Notes: generated by a model from the letters alone, not told the origin. Numbered from the stretch's first letter, positions 9,178 to 19,193 are shown. The stretch is 64,000 bases of DNA from Kaiparowitsia implicata GSE-PSE-MK54-09C (GCA_019359435.1 JAHHHI010000084.1:1-64000); one strand, 5' to 3'. A program made the numbers and translations.

Positions 9178-10242
9178 CTAGGCGCGGGCCATCAGCAGTT
9201 GATCGGCCTGTTGTGCCGTTTCAAAGAAGTAGGCTGCGTTTTCTTCGGGCGTATTGGGCAAAATGCCGTGCCCCAGGTTGAGAATGTGGCCCCGATTCCC
9301 GGCCTTGCGGATGGTGTCGAGGATGCGATCGCGAATGAACGGCTTAGAGCCAAACAGCACACCGGGGTCTAGATTGCCCTGCACCTTCATCTCTGCCCCG
9401 AGGCGCTGGCGAGCATCGGCCATGTCCACCGACCAGTCCACCGTCACAATATCCACGCCCGATCGCCCCATGCGTTCCAGCACACCCGCGCTGCCGCTCA
9501 CCAGCAAAATTAGCGGCGTGTCGGGATGGGTGGCCTTGACCTGGCGCACCACCTGCTGCTGATAGGGCAGGGCAAAAGTGTCATAGTCCTGCGGGCTGAG
9601 CTGCCCCGCCCACGAGTCGAACAGCTGCACCACCTGTGCCCCACAGTCGATTTGGTAGCGCACATAGGTGGCAATGGAGTCGGCCAGCTTGCTGAGGAAC
9701 TGGTGCAGAATGGTTGGGTCAGAAAAGGCCATATTCTTGATGATGCCGTAGTCTTTGCTGCCCTTGCCTTCAACGGCGTAGGCGGCAAGCGTCCACGGTG
9801 CGCCCACAAAGCCCAGCACGGTAGAGGCATCGCCCACTTCTTGCCGGAGGCTTTGCAGAATGGACTTGATGAAGGGCAGAGATTCGTCTGGCTCGAGCGA
9901 TCGCAGCGCATCTACCTGCGCCTGAGTGCGAATGGGCTCAGCAATGATGGGGCCTTTGCCTTCGGCAATATCCATCTCAATGCCCATGCCGGGTAGAGGC
10001 GTCACAATGTCGGAGAACAAAATCACACCGTCGGGACGGAAGGCACGCCAAGGCTGAAGCGAGATTTCGATGGCCACGTCAGGAATCTCGGAGCGATCGC
10101 GAAAAGATGGGTATTTCTCCCGCAGATCTCGATAGGCTTTCATATATCGCCCGGCCTGGCGCATCATCCAAACGGGGGGGCGGTCGAGGGCTTCGCCACG
10201 GGCAGCACGCAACAATCGAGGAACCTGATGCGATCCGGTCAT
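9178..10242 (-). CDS. hemE: Uroporphyrinogen decarboxylase
   Basis: Decarboxylates the four acetate side chains of uroporphyrinogen III to give coproporphyrinogen III, on the way to heme and chlorophyll. The 354-residue product has the signature [13 protein letters not shown] near residue 21, which binds substrate carboxylates, then [22 protein letters not shown] and the C-terminal [15 protein letters not shown]. Length and motifs are canonical. It is convergent with the TPR gene and stands as a single gene. Confidence 0.96.
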   Translation of the reverse strand: MTGSHQVPRLLRAARGEALDRPPVWMMRQAGRYMKAYRDLREKYPSFRDRSEIPDVAIEISLQPWRAFRPDGVILFSDIVTPLPGMGIEMDIAEGKGPIIAEPIRTQAQVDALRSLEPDESLPFIKSILQSLRQEVGDASTVLGFVGAPWTLAAYAVEGKGSKDYGIIKNMAFSDPTILHQFLSKLADSIATYVRYQIDCGAQVVQLFDSWAGQLSPQDYDTFALPYQQQVVRQVKATHPDTPLILLVSGSAGVLERMGRSGVDIVTVDWSVDMADARQRLGAEMKVQGNLDPGVLFGSKPFIRDRILDTIRKAGNRGHILNLGHGILPNTPEENAAYFFETAQQADQLLMARA

Positions 10243-10651
10243 TACAACTCCGTAGTGATCTCACACAAAGGACGAGTGGCGTTGAACAGGTCGAAGAGAG
10301 TGCTTACTGTCGGTTTCCCAAAACGGTTCAGACAGGAAAATCGGCGCACTCATCTTGACGCCTATCTTGCAAACGCATTTGCTAGCTTACCATTGGGCGA
10401 TCGCCCTGACTCTGCCCACCCCGGGCAACCTGTCATAAAACTTCACCGATCGAGACACAGCCGTTACACCCGACTGCCCTGCCCACGCATTCCCTAGAGC
10501 CAGGGCGTAGTCCCAAATCAAGCCTTCTACCCTGCCCCGATCAACCGTTCATTGCGTTTTGTGTGAAGAATTTCAGACAAGTCTGGAAGTACCTCATTGA
10601 ACGGGGAAGCCTAATAACTGGCACCCCTTGTCAACGGATTTCTTCAGCATC
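10243..10651. other. Divergent spacer hemE / membrane coiled-coil gene
   Basis: 409 bases without a supportable gene, holding the promoters of two divergent genes. A GCGATCGC site lies near 10400. No clear operator is visible. Confidence 0.5.
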
Positions 10652-11956
10652 ATGGGACTTTTCAATCGCCTGTCTTCTCGGCTTCGAAAATCATCGGCTC
10701 CTGCTGTCCAGCCTGCGCAGGCTGCACAAGGGCAAATTGTTCCGGCTCAGCCGCTCAAATCCAAAACGTTGGCAGAGCTAGAACGCCAGATAGAACTGGA
10801 GAGCCGACGAAATCGCCCCATTACCGTGCAGGCGGTGCCCGTGCGGCGCAATGGCTGGATGGGCAAACTGTTGAGCCTGAGCCTCTTGGTGGGGCTGCCG
10901 CTGGGGGCGCTGTGGCTGATCAACCTGCCCTATGCGCCGATTCGCCGCCCCATTGCCGAAAACGCGCCCATTTTGCTGCTGCCCAGCTACATCCAGTTCG
11001 ACAATAACTTCAAAGAGGCGATCGCCCTATCTGAACAGGCGACGCAGCTGATCGATAATCCCACCAGCTCTGTCGATTTGGATGTGGGGCAGGTCGTTGT
11101 CCGGCAGGCTCAAGAGCGGTTGGATGCGCTGCCCTCGACACTACGCGACTCCTGGCATGATGATTGGTATCGCTGGTATGGCTGGCGATATTCTTCAACC
11201 TACTTCAACGACATTCGGAGTGAGGTCGGGCGGCTGCAAGTCAAGGTCATGCAAGAGCAAAATGCCCAGACCGCACTGGTAAAAGCAGAACAGGCGATCG
11301 CCCAGGCACGGCAAGCCTACCAGCAGGCGCAAACCCCCACGGATCGGCGTATGGCCATTGAGGCTTGGCGCAAAGCCTTGTCTGATTTAGAGCTTATTCC
11401 TAGCCAAACATTGGCTGGAGATGCGGCATCCTTGAAATACGGAGAAGCTTCGGAGCAATTTCGAGAGACCGTAGGCATTGCTGCTGAGTCTGAAAAAGTC
11501 GCCGTTCTCATTGATAACGCTCGACAGTTTGCCTGGCAGGCGGCAAAAGCCGCCCAAAACCCACCCCATACCGTGACCGAGTGGGATCAGATCATTCGAC
11601 TTTGGCAACTGGCCATCAGCCGGTTAGACAATATCCGCTCTGATGACCTGGCTGGCTCTGCTGAGGCAGAGCAACTGCTGGCCCAATACGAGGCTAATCT
11701 CAGCGAGATTAAAGTGCGCCGAGAGGCAGAAGCCGATGCCATCCGGCTCATGCGCGAGGCAAACCACCGGATTGAACAGCTGACTCGTTTAAATGCGGGC
11801 TCCCCTTCGGATTTCCGCAGGGACTATCAAATCAGCCAGCTCTACTCCATCATCAACACGCTCAACCAAATCTCGAACGGCACCACGGTCTACAAAGATT
11901 CAGAGCTGTTGCTCATTCAAGCCAATAATCGACTGAATCAACTTTCGGCCCGATAA
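10652..11956 (+). CDS. Cyanobacterial single-pass membrane protein with long helical region
   Basis: With ATG at 10652 the product is 434 residues; a TTG eight codons upstream is in frame but less likely. A basic N-terminal segment (about 65 residues) precedes one membrane helix (LLSLSLLVGLPLGALWLI). The remaining 330 residues are mostly Ala/Gln/Glu-rich helix, with two similar segments around QARQAYQQAQ...RRMAIEAWRKALSDLE and WDQIIRLWQLAISRLDNI. These look like TPR-like or spectrin-like helical pairs used for counting or bridging. No enzymatic motif is seen. I do not recognise a named family. The gene stands alone between hemE and a ribokinase gene. Confidence 0.7.
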   Translation: MGLFNRLSSRLRKSSAPAVQPAQAAQGQIVPAQPLKSKTLAELERQIELESRRNRPITVQAVPVRRNGWMGKLLSLSLLVGLPLGALWLINLPYAPIRRPIAENAPILLLPSYIQFDNNFKEAIALSEQATQLIDNPTSSVDLDVGQVVVRQAQERLDALPSTLRDSWHDDWYRWYGWRYSSTYFNDIRSEVGRLQVKVMQEQNAQTALVKAEQAIAQARQAYQQAQTPTDRRMAIEAWRKALSDLELIPSQTLAGDAASLKYGEASEQFRETVGIAAESEKVAVLIDNARQFAWQAAKAAQNPPHTVTEWDQIIRLWQLAISRLDNIRSDDLAGSAEAEQLLAQYEANLSEIKVRREAEADAIRLMREANHRIEQLTRLNAGSPSDFRRDYQISQLYSIINTLNQISNGTTVYKDSELLLIQANNRLNQLSAR

Positions 11957-12125
11957 TCTTAGACTGAATGCTTTAATCCGTTTAACCAACGCGTTCCTAA
12001 CGGGATCTCGTTGAACGGTTGCGGTTGAAGCGCCGTTCTCTTTCGGGCATTGCTTGCGCAGTCGGGAATGTTGCGAGGAGAAGTTCGAGACTCTGTAGCC
12101 CAAGGCGTTGTGAACTGAGGGAGCA

Positions 12126-13049
12126 ATGGCGGTTATCAGTTTTGGCAGCCTCAATATGGATTTGGTGGCGCGATCGCCCCGGTTGCCTAAACCGGGCGAA
12201 ACCCTGACGGGGCATTTCTTTGAGACAATTCCGGGCGGGAAGGGAGCCAATCAAGCTGTTGCCGTCGCCCGACTGGGGATACCGACGCAGATGGTGGGGC
12301 GAGTGGGGGGGGATGGGTTTGGGCGATCGCTCCTAAACGCACTTCAGACCGACGGCGTGGGCTGTGACAGCGTGGCAGTTGATGAGGCGACCCACTCCGG
12401 CGTCGCGATGATTGCCGTAGATGACGCCAGCGAAAACCACATCATCGTGGTTCCCGGTGCGAATGGCCGGGTCGGCGAGTCTGATGTGGCCCGGTTGAGC
12501 AGCCTTTTGTTCACCGCTCAGGTGCTGCTGCTCCAGCTAGAGGTTCCCCTGCCTGCGGTGGTCGCTGCTGCTGCTGCCGCCCAGCAGGCAGGGGTTCTAG
12601 TTATCCTTGACCCAGCCCCGGCCCGCACTGATTTACCCAACGAGCTGTATTCCTTAATCGACATCATTACGCCTAACCAGGTTGAAGCCGCGCAGTTGGT
12701 GGGGTTTTCGGTGGGCGATCGCCCCGCTGCGTTGGCCGCAGCCGAAACCTTGCAGCGGCGTGGGGTAAAAACGGTGGTGATCAAACTAGGACGGCAGGGG
12801 GCGCTGTGTCTCACCGCCGAAGGTGCGTTTGATGTGCCCAGTTTCCCCGTGCAGGCCGTCGATACCGTGGCGGCAGGCGATGCGTTTAATGGAGGGTTGG
12901 CCGCGGCGATCGCCCAGGGACTAGCGCTACCAGAAGCAACCCGACAGGCCGCGGCGGTTGCCGCCCTATCTGTCACGAAGGCAGGAGCGCAGCCATCTTT
13001 GCCGTCGCGCCTTAGCCTAGAAACGTTTCTAGCAGCAACTGAGATGTAA
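12126..13049 (+). CDS. rbsK: Ribokinase-type PfkB sugar kinase
   Basis: Phosphorylates a sugar, probably ribose, using ATP. The 307-residue product has the N-terminal signature PGGKGANQAVAVARLG (sugar binding), LDPAPA in the middle, TPNQVEAAQL, and the C-terminal anion hole DTVAAGDAFNGGLA with the catalytic Asp. The start ATG follows GGGAGC. Motifs fit ribokinase better than fructokinase or adenosine kinase, but the substrate is inferred. No ribose transporter is nearby. Confidence 0.85.
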   Translation: MAVISFGSLNMDLVARSPRLPKPGETLTGHFFETIPGGKGANQAVAVARLGIPTQMVGRVGGDGFGRSLLNALQTDGVGCDSVAVDEATHSGVAMIAVDDASENHIIVVPGANGRVGESDVARLSSLLFTAQVLLLQLEVPLPAVVAAAAAAQQAGVLVILDPAPARTDLPNELYSLIDIITPNQVEAAQLVGFSVGDRPAALAAAETLQRRGVKTVVIKLGRQGALCLTAEGAFDVPSFPVQAVDTVAAGDAFNGGLAAAIAQGLALPEATRQAAAVAALSVTKAGAQPSLPSRLSLETFLAATEM

Positions 13050-13245
13050 AAAATAATCTTAGAGTAATCTTAGAGTAATCGTAGAAGCTTTAGCCTTAAA
13101 GACTGATGCAGAATGGCCTTCAGGTCAGGACTGGGGTGCGGTGCGCTCGATCCTGACTCATTGGGCACTGCCGACTTGTGGATAAGAGTTGCGATCGCCC
13201 CATCTAATTGAGTAGAATTATAAATTGGATTATTTGGGAAGGGTC

Positions 13246-13713
13246 ATGGCGAAACGGATTCAGCTAGTTCTTAATCAAGACATTATTAAATTAGGGCGTT
13301 CTGGGGATTTGGTCGATGTTGCACCGGGCTATGCCCGCAACTATTTGCTGCCCCAAGGGTTAGCCGTGCGTGCCACTCCCGGCATTTTGAAGCAGGCTGA
13401 ACGCCGCCGCGAAGTCGAGCGGCAGCGCTTGGCTGAGCTGAAGCAGGTGGCTGATGGGCAAAAAGCCACACTCGAAAAACTCAGCAACCTCACGTTGCCC
13501 AAGCAAGTGGGTGAAAACGACGCCATCTTTGGAACCGTGACTAACCGCGAGGTTGCTGAAGCGATTCAAGCGGCAGCAGGCATTGAGGTAGACAGTCGCG
13601 GCGTTGAGGTTCCCGAAGTTCGCAAACTGGGCACGTACACCGTAGAAGTCAAACTGCATCCTGACGTCTCTGCCACTGTGACGGTTGAAGTGGTAGCCGG
13701 AGACGCTGAGTAA
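13246..13713 (+). CDS. rplI: 50S ribosomal protein L9
   Basis: Binds 23S rRNA with a globular N-terminal domain, a long connecting helix and a C-terminal domain. With the ATG at 13246, preceded by GGGAAGG six bases upstream, it has 155 residues; the in-frame ATG at 13225 adds MDYLGRV and lacks a ribosome-binding site. The N-terminal signature [20 protein letters not shown] is clear, then the charged helix [18 protein letters not shown] perfect palindrome (13786-13837) follows. dnaB, often linked to rplI in bacteria, lies about 760 bases downstream on the same strand. Confidence 0.95.
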   Translation: MAKRIQLVLNQDIIKLGRSGDLVDVAPGYARNYLLPQGLAVRATPGILKQAERRREVERQRLAELKQVADGQKATLEKLSNLTLPKQVGENDAIFGTVTNREVAEAIQAAAGIEVDSRGVEVPEVRKLGTYTVEVKLHPDVSATVTVEVVAGDAE

Positions 13714-13785
13714 CGGTGCCTAAATGGCCTTGGCTTCATCACGCTTAGGCTGAGTGTTCATTCAAACACACTCAAAGAATGGTTC

Positions 13786-13837
13786 ACAACAGGAGAAGGG
13801 GTGTAGGGCGATCGCCCTACACCCCTTCTCCTGTTGT
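13786..13837. terminator. Perfect 52-bp palindrome centred on a HIP1 site
   Basis: Arms of 26 bases match without a mismatch, with GCGATCGC exactly at the centre (13808-13815) and no loop. The outer bases read ACAACAGGAGAAGGGGTGTA and its complement. It lies 72 bases past rplI. In RNA it would form a very long hairpin, so it could end transcription, though no T-run follows. Confidence 0.7.
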
Positions 13838-13850
13838 TACTTATCTGTCC

Positions 13851-13980
13851 TTAACGTCAGTTTGGGTTAAGAGAGTTTCGGGAAACCGCGCGACGTGCAG
13901 TTCCCCGAAACCCTTCATGTGCCGTGCACGACGCGCACGGCACATGAAGGGTTTGAGCTTATCCTGAGCTCAGGTTACTT
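13851..13980. repeat. Hairpin repeat family A, copy 1
   Basis: Begins TTAACGTCAGTTTGGGTTAA and ends with GGGTTTGAGCTTATCC and TCAGGTTAC. Inside lies a perfect 20-bp hairpin: left arm 13908-13927 (CCCTTCATGTGCCGTGC core), 7-base loop, right arm 13935-13954. Related copies lie at 22381-22452 (opposite orientation), 52821-52874 (short form) and 39031-39063 (weak). Confidence 0.75.
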
Positions 13981-14025
13981 AGAGTGCTCCAATCTAATCA
14001 GCGTCCAGCGTAAACGTCCATCTTC

Positions 14026-14124
14026 CGAGATGGTTCGCGTCGAGATGTTTCGCTCCGCTCAACATGACATGGCGTGTCATTCCGACCGAAGGGAGGACTT
14101 GCAAAAGAAATCTCAACTGGATAC
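14026..14124 (-). repeat. Intergenic repeat of the GTTGAGCGGAGCGAAACATCTC type
   Basis: Read on the minus strand it contains CAGTTGAGATTTC, then CTCCCTTCGGTCGGAATGAC, CATGTCATGTTGAGCG and GAGCGAAACATCTCG. Sequences of this style recur between genes in many bacterial genomes. Only one copy is in this window, so repeat status rests on recall, not on a comparison. Confidence 0.45.
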
Positions 14125-14475
14125 CTGTTTCCTGGGACACTCTTATGCCTCTATTTGTGTGAGCGTGGCTACCAGAGCAACCGTAACGGCATACTCTATG
14201 GCGATCGCCAGTCAAAAAATAGTACAATAGAACTGCAGTCTTGATGCGTCAGAGTGTTGGGTCAACTAATCAGGCAATGTCGTCGAGCTGCATCAATCTA
14301 GCCTGTGTTCCATCGCTTTCCATCGCTCATAAAGTGGCCAATCGTGAAACGGGCGATCGCTCCTTTCCTCCAGCGCTTTAGAACGAATTCCACAGATTTA
14401 GAGTTCTTTGCCCTCTATAATAAGGCGAACCCCCAAATATAGCGGGGTGCGTTTGGCGTTCGATGGTTGCTCCCT

Positions 14476-15834
14476 ATGGTTCAAGAACTGAATTTTCAAG
14501 CCTATAGCGATCGCCTGCCTCCGCAGAACATCGACGCTGAAGAAGCCATTCTGGGTGGCATCCTGCTTGACCCTGAAGCAATTGGGCGAGTTGCTGAATT
14601 GCTGCGGCCTGAGGCATTCTACATCTCGGCCCACCAAGAAATTTACCGCACTGCGCTTACCCTCTACGGTCAGGGCCGTCCCACTGACCTCATGAGCATT
14701 ACCAGCTATCTTCACGACCAGGGCACGCTAGAAAAAGTGGGCGGTCAGGCTCGCATTGCCCAACTTGTCGATCGCACGGTTAGTGCGGTCAACATCGACC
14801 AATACGCGCAGCTTGTGATGGACAAGTTCATCCGGCGCAAAATGATCCAGGTGGGAACCGAAGTCTCCTACCTGGCCTACGAAACCGGCTCCCCTCTAGA
14901 AAACATTCTTGATCAGGCTGAGCAAAAAGTCTTCAGCATCACGCAGGTGCGCCCCAATCAGAGCCTGATGCCCACTGCCGACATCCTCACTAGCACCTTT
15001 TCCGATATCGAGAGCCGCTCTCTTGGGATGGTGTTGCCGGGTATCTCCTGCGGCTTCTACGATCTGGACGCCATGACTCAGGGGTTCCAGCGTTCCGACC
15101 TGATCATTGCGGCTGCCCGCCCAGCGATGGGCAAGACCAGTTTTTGTCTCAACATTGCCCGGAATATCTCTGCATTTCACAAGTTGCCGGTAGCGGTCTT
15201 CAGCTTAGAAATGTCAAAAGAGCAGCTTGTCTATCGTCTTCTCTCTAGCGAAGCACAGATTGAGAGTGGGCGGTTGAGGGCAGGACGCATCAGCCAAAAC
15301 GAATGGGAGCCTCTAGGTTATGCCATCAGTGCCCTATCCCAAATGCCGATTTTTATCGACGACACCCCCAATATTACAGTGACCGAGATGCGGTCAAAGG
15401 TGCGTCGTCTTCAGGCTGAGCAGGGCGGGGCTCTGGGCCTCGTGCTGGTTGACTATCTGCAACTGATGGAAGGAAGCGGCACCGAAAACCGTGTGCAAGA
15501 GCTATCTCGGGTGACTCGCGCGCTCAAAGGGATGGCCCGAGAGCTAAATGTGCCGGTGATAGCGCTTTCCCAGCTAAGCCGGGGCGTTGAAGCCCGCACC
15601 AACAAGCGTCCGATGATGAGCGACTTAAGAGAGTCTGGCGCTATTGAGCAAGATGCAGACTTAATTTTGATGCTATATAGGGATGAGTACTACAACCCAG
15701 ACACGCCCGACCGCGGCATTGCCGAAATTATCTTGACCAAACACCGAAACGGCCCAATTGGCACCATCAAGCTGTTGTTTGAGCCCCAGTTCACCCGATT
15801 CCGTAACCTGGCATCTCCATCACGAGCCAGCTAA
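14476..15834 (+). CDS. dnaB: Replicative DNA helicase DnaB
   Basis: Hexameric 5'-3' helicase that unwinds DNA at the replication fork. The ATG at 14476 gives 452 residues starting MVQELNFQ; a TTG three codons upstream is in frame. An N-terminal helical domain (residues about 12-120, PQNIDAEEAILGGIL) is followed by the RecA-like domain with Walker A ARPAMGKTSFCLNIA, FSLEMSKEQLVYRLL, Walker B LVLVDYLQLM and the C-terminal LILMLYRDEYYNP. The chain is uninterrupted: no intein, although several cyanobacterial dnaB genes carry one. A TATAAT box lies at 14416-14421, but no good -35 element is seen. Confidence 0.95.
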   Translation: MVQELNFQAYSDRLPPQNIDAEEAILGGILLDPEAIGRVAELLRPEAFYISAHQEIYRTALTLYGQGRPTDLMSITSYLHDQGTLEKVGGQARIAQLVDRTVSAVNIDQYAQLVMDKFIRRKMIQVGTEVSYLAYETGSPLENILDQAEQKVFSITQVRPNQSLMPTADILTSTFSDIESRSLGMVLPGISCGFYDLDAMTQGFQRSDLIIAAARPAMGKTSFCLNIARNISAFHKLPVAVFSLEMSKEQLVYRLLSSEAQIESGRLRAGRISQNEWEPLGYAISALSQMPIFIDDTPNITVTEMRSKVRRLQAEQGGALGLVLVDYLQLMEGSGTENRVQELSRVTRALKGMARELNVPVIALSQLSRGVEARTNKRPMMSDLRESGAIEQDADLILMLYRDEYYNPDTPDRGIAEIILTKHRNGPIGTIKLLFEPQFTRFRNLASPSRAS

Positions 15835-16026
15835 TGATTGGGATTAGGTACTTTAGTTGTTTTTTTAGAGAATGTCTTGAAAAGGGCGTTCTAGCACTGG
15901 CTGGCGTAAGTTCATCCCCTCTCTGACTTTTCAAGCGACTTCTAAACTCTGCATAGCGCCACTCTATGAAACAGTCCCGTTAGCCTCTTTCACCAGTCGC
16001 ATCAGAGCAAAGCCACACCTGCATGT

Positions 16027-16509
16027 CTAACAGACAGAGTCCTGCCGGAGCTGATCTAGCAACCCCTCACAGGCATCCATCAGTAAATCGATCACGTAGT
16101 TGAATCCATCAGTGCCGCCGTAATAGGGATCAGGAACATCGTCATCCGGGTGATGTCGGCAGTAGCTGCACATGAGCTTGACTTTGTGGTGATAACTTCC
16201 CCTGGGGTCAAGCTGTAGAATGTCTCGATAGTTGTCACCATCCATCGCTAGAATCAGGTCAAAATCCTCTAAGTCAGAGGGTTGGAACTGACGGGCCGAA
16301 CCTTTAAGCGTTAGGTTCAGTTTTTTTTGAGCCGCTGCCGCCATGCGACGATCTGGCGGGTTTCCAACATGCCATCCTCCAGTGCCTGCTGAATCACACG
16401 TGATTTTGCCCTGGAGTCCGCGTTGTTCCAACAGGTAATTCATGATATTTTCTGCTGAAGGAGAGCGGCAGATGTTGCCGAGGCAAACAAATAGGATCTG
16501 GTAAGGCAT
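16027..16509 (-). CDS. Low-molecular-weight protein-tyrosine phosphatase
   Basis: Cytoplasmic phosphatase of the arsenate-reductase-like fold. The active-site loop VCLGNICRS gives the catalytic Cys9 and Arg15, and the general-acid Asp lies in VPDPYYGG near residue 128. The 160-residue length is typical. Nearly adjacent Cys residues (CSYCRHH) lie in the middle. In cyanobacteria such enzymes act on Tyr-phosphorylated proteins and some on polysaccharide kinases; the target here is unknown. The 5' end lies 35 bases from a divergent tRNA gene. Confidence 0.92.
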   Translation of the reverse strand: MPYQILFVCLGNICRSPSAENIMNYLLEQRGLQGKITCDSAGTGGWHVGNPPDRRMAAAAQKKLNLTLKGSARQFQPSDLEDFDLILAMDGDNYRDILQLDPRGSYHHKVKLMCSYCRHHPDDDVPDPYYGGTDGFNYVIDLLMDACEGLLDQLRQDSVC

Positions 16510-16544
16510 GGTGCTGGATTAGGGTGCTATACTTCGTTAGTGGT

Positions 16545-16617
16545 GGGCATGTAGCTCAGTGGATAGAGCATCAGATTCCGGTTCTGAGGGTCGGGGGTTC
16601 GAATCCCTCCATGCTCG
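16545..16617 (+). tRNA. tRNA-Arg(CCG)
   Basis: A 73-base cloverleaf: acceptor GGGCATG/CATGCTC (one G-T pair), D arm GCTC-AGTGGATA-GAGC, anticodon arm TCAGA-TTCCGGT-TCTGA with anticodon CCG, and T arm GGGGG-TTCGAAT-CCCTC. The discriminator is G. CCA is not encoded. Confidence 0.95.
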
Positions 16618-17043
16618 TTAAATTAGCCTACCGTTGATTTGTCTCTAAGCGTGTTGTTTAGTGTCACCTAGAGCATGTCGAGACAGTTTTCAAGGGGAAT
16701 CCTGTAAAGCGTCTCGCCTAGAATCTTTGACTCAACACTTTTTCTCGTTGGTTAATGAGCCGCAAATCACTCTAGATTTTTCAGCTGTTAGGCTTCTTGC
16801 TTGAGTAGGCCAAAATTTTTGGTCAGAAAATTTTTGGTGTGCGGTTCTCATCTCAGAATCCCACAGAACTCCACAGTGTGGCGGTTTTTAGAGGCCGTAG
16901 CTTGAGGAGCGTATGAAGTGGCGCTAGTCACGTTCCTTACACCAGTTGAGTTAGGTTGAACCCTCGTAGGCTCTGTACAGAGTAAGGACTTCACATCGTT
17001 CACTTAGATTGTGCTGTGAAGCCGTCTACGATCCGAATCGGTC
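16618..17043. other. Spacer after tRNA-Arg
   Basis: 426 bases with no supportable gene. A short duplicated AATTTTTGGT motif lies near 16815-16840. Nothing resembling an integrase or attachment-site repeat of the tRNA 3' end was seen here. Confidence 0.5.
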
Positions 17044-18066
17044 TTACTCTTCAGGTGCAGGAGAGATGCTAGACCCTTCACAGACGACGCGATTTCGGCC
17101 CTGATTTTTTGCCCGCAGCATGTTTTGATCGGCACGGTCGAGGCAGCTGAGACCTCGGGCCTCGTCGCTAGGCTGCAAGGTGGCTGTACCTACGCTGATG
17201 GTGATATGCAAATCAACGGTTTCGCTGATGGCAAACGGCTGACTGCTGATGAGTTGACAGAGGCGATGGGCGATCGCACAAGCTTCTGCGGCATCGGTAT
17301 CGCTCAGGATGATGACAAACTCTTCACCGCCATAGCGAAAGGGGGTGTCGTAGGAGCGTAGATTGTGGCTGAGACGAGCCGCAATCAGTTGCAAAGCTCG
17401 ATCGCCCATCAAGTGCCCATAGGTGTCATTGATCGCCTTAAACAAATCCACATCCAGCATAATTAGGCTGATGGGTTGATTTTGAGAACGGGCAATTTGG
17501 ATTTTGCGTGGGAGTTCCCATTCAAACGCGCGGCGATTACTCAAGTCGGTGAGTGGATCAGACAGGGCGATCGCCGACAGAATATCGTTGGTTCGCATCA
17601 ACTCGCGATAGGTTTGCACCCGCCGCAACCCCGCCTGAATTCGGGCTCGCAGCAGCCGATGCTGCAGCCCATCCAATCTAATCATTGAGACTGCCGTGAT
17701 GTCGTCTGGTTGGCTGAGCATCACAGGAAGTTCCACATAGGCATCGGCCCCGGCCATGAGCGCTTGGGTTTCTCCCTCAATCGTCTGATTTAAGGCAGCT
17801 TCATCGTCATTGGGCGATCGCAAGTGAACTGCGATGCAGTAAATCCAAGCCAGTTGATTTTGCAGCTTGACTTGACGGCATATGTCCAGATAATTGGGCA
17901 ACTGCGCATCTACAATCACCAAATCAGGCTGTTGGGCATGGGCAATATGTAACGCCTCTTCTACTTCAGATGTGGTTTGAATTGAGTAGTTGTTAATTGT
18001 GTGAATCATTTCCAGGAACAAGCTTAGGAAGCTAGCGCTTCCTACAATCAGTATCGAAGCATCCAT
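17044..18066 (-). CDS. Receiver-GGDEF diguanylate cyclase
   Basis: Makes cyclic di-GMP from two GTP. The 340-residue protein has an N-terminal receiver-like domain (residues 1-125) and a C-terminal GGDEF domain (from about 170). The active site is RYGGEEF near residue 245, a functional variant of GGDEF. RSYD stands exactly five residues before it, matching the product-inhibition I-site RxxD. The INDTYGHLMGD and ISVGTATL segments are intact. In the receiver the acidic pair normally after the first strand is missing (ILIVGSAS), although the phospho-acceptor Asp remains in LVIVDAQLP. Phosphorylation may therefore be weak or lost. A ComFB/CdgR-like nucleotide receptor lies 44 kb away in this window. 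Confidence 0.9.
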   Translation of the reverse strand: MDASILIVGSASFLSLFLEMIHTINNYSIQTTSEVEEALHIAHAQQPDLVIVDAQLPNYLDICRQVKLQNQLAWIYCIAVHLRSPNDDEAALNQTIEGETQALMAGADAYVELPVMLSQPDDITAVSMIRLDGLQHRLLRARIQAGLRRVQTYRELMRTNDILSAIALSDPLTDLSNRRAFEWELPRKIQIARSQNQPISLIMLDVDLFKAINDTYGHLMGDRALQLIAARLSHNLRSYDTPFRYGGEEFVIILSDTDAAEACAIAHRLCQLISSQPFAISETVDLHITISVGTATLQPSDEARGLSCLDRADQNMLRAKNQGRNRVVCEGSSISPAPEE

Positions 18067-18769
18067 GTGTATTGCCGGAAGCTAACGCTAAGCCGTTGAC
18101 CATGCCATGGCACGCAACGGAAAACGCGGAATTTTAACAGGTTCATGAATTCAGTCGGCTGGAAGGATACCGCTACTATCATTTAATTGGATTAATTGGA
18201 TTAATTGGATCACCTTAGAGAATCAGTAGGATTTCGTCAGCTCAAGGGAGATAAACCAACGCACCAGCCCTCTTAATTCCCTATCAATTGCTCACGGTTG
18301 TCTCATCACTGCTCAGAAATCCCTGGACGCTGCTGCTGAGCAAGGCCAAGAAGATGATATAGAGAAGAGCAGAACCGCTAAACTCAAGGTAGGGCTTCAT
18401 AGGGTGTCAACACGTACAACGTTTAATACATTGTGGGCTGATAGTTTTTCGGAAAATACGGTCTATTTCTTTTATTGTTAGCTATTTTCTTAAGCTATCC
18501 CTCACTGATATGGCTGAAATCGACGATTTTAATTTCTTTAAGATTTTCTTTGCTGAAGCAGCCTTTGTGTGAGTTTATATACATTGTTTAGATGCTGCCT
18601 GAGCCGCCATTTAAGGATAGTGACGGTTGGCGCCGTGACGGTGACTGTTTCAGTAAGACTACGCTTGCGGTCGAGGGTGCTAGTATAATCTGAAATTTCT
18701 ACCCATAAAGTATATATATGACTGTCGCAAGCATGACTGTTTGCGATAGCAGTCTAGGAGGCTGCTTCA

Positions 18770-19027
18770 ATGGTAGAAGCAACGCTAGGCAGAGGCTTTC
18801 TTGCGATGGCTGTGGGGTTCGAGTATTGTTGCGGAACCTCTGTTACGTGTGAATTCCACAACAATCAAACATGTAGGTATTCATTAGCAACGTGTCAATT
18901 AGCACTGCAAGCGCATGTCTTAGAGTTTGGAAGCAAGTGGTTTGAGTCTGATCTGTATTGCGCCGTATGCCTTACAGCACAATGCATGCTCGACCATTTG
19001 AGGCTTAAGCACTGTTTGCATGTGTGA
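18770..19027 (+). CDS. Doubtful small Cys-rich ORF
   Basis: An 85-codon ORF whose ATG follows a strong TAGGAGG about eight bases upstream, the only reason to list it. The product has eight Cys and no recognisable domain, signal peptide or membrane segment. It sits alone in an AT-rich spacer. Chance occurrence is quite possible. Confidence 0.2.
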   Translation: MVEATLGRGFLAMAVGFEYCCGTSVTCEFHNNQTCRYSLATCQLALQAHVLEFGSKWFESDLYCAVCLTAQCMLDHLRLKHCLHV

Positions 19028-19193
19028 AACCACTTCTGTTAAACAATTGTCAAAACCTGCGGCATGATTGAAGGATGATGGAGATGGCTCGGGGCGATCG
19101 CTCTCAAGCTCTAGCTAAGAGGGCATGACGCATTTGGGGCAGAGTCGGTATGATCAGAGGATTGAGATCTTTTGGCTTCTTAGTCATCCTTAA

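Noticed and set aside
13779-14230. ORFs across the spacer between rplI and dnaB
   Set aside because: They run through palindromes and an intergenic repeat; translated repeats are a common source of false genes.
14476-15834. dnaB intein
   Set aside because: The helicase motifs are contiguous and the total length is normal, so no intein is present.
16545-16617. tRNA-Arg as a possible integration site of a genomic island
   Set aside because: No integrase gene and no second copy of the tRNA 3' end was found nearby; neighbours are ordinary chromosomal genes.
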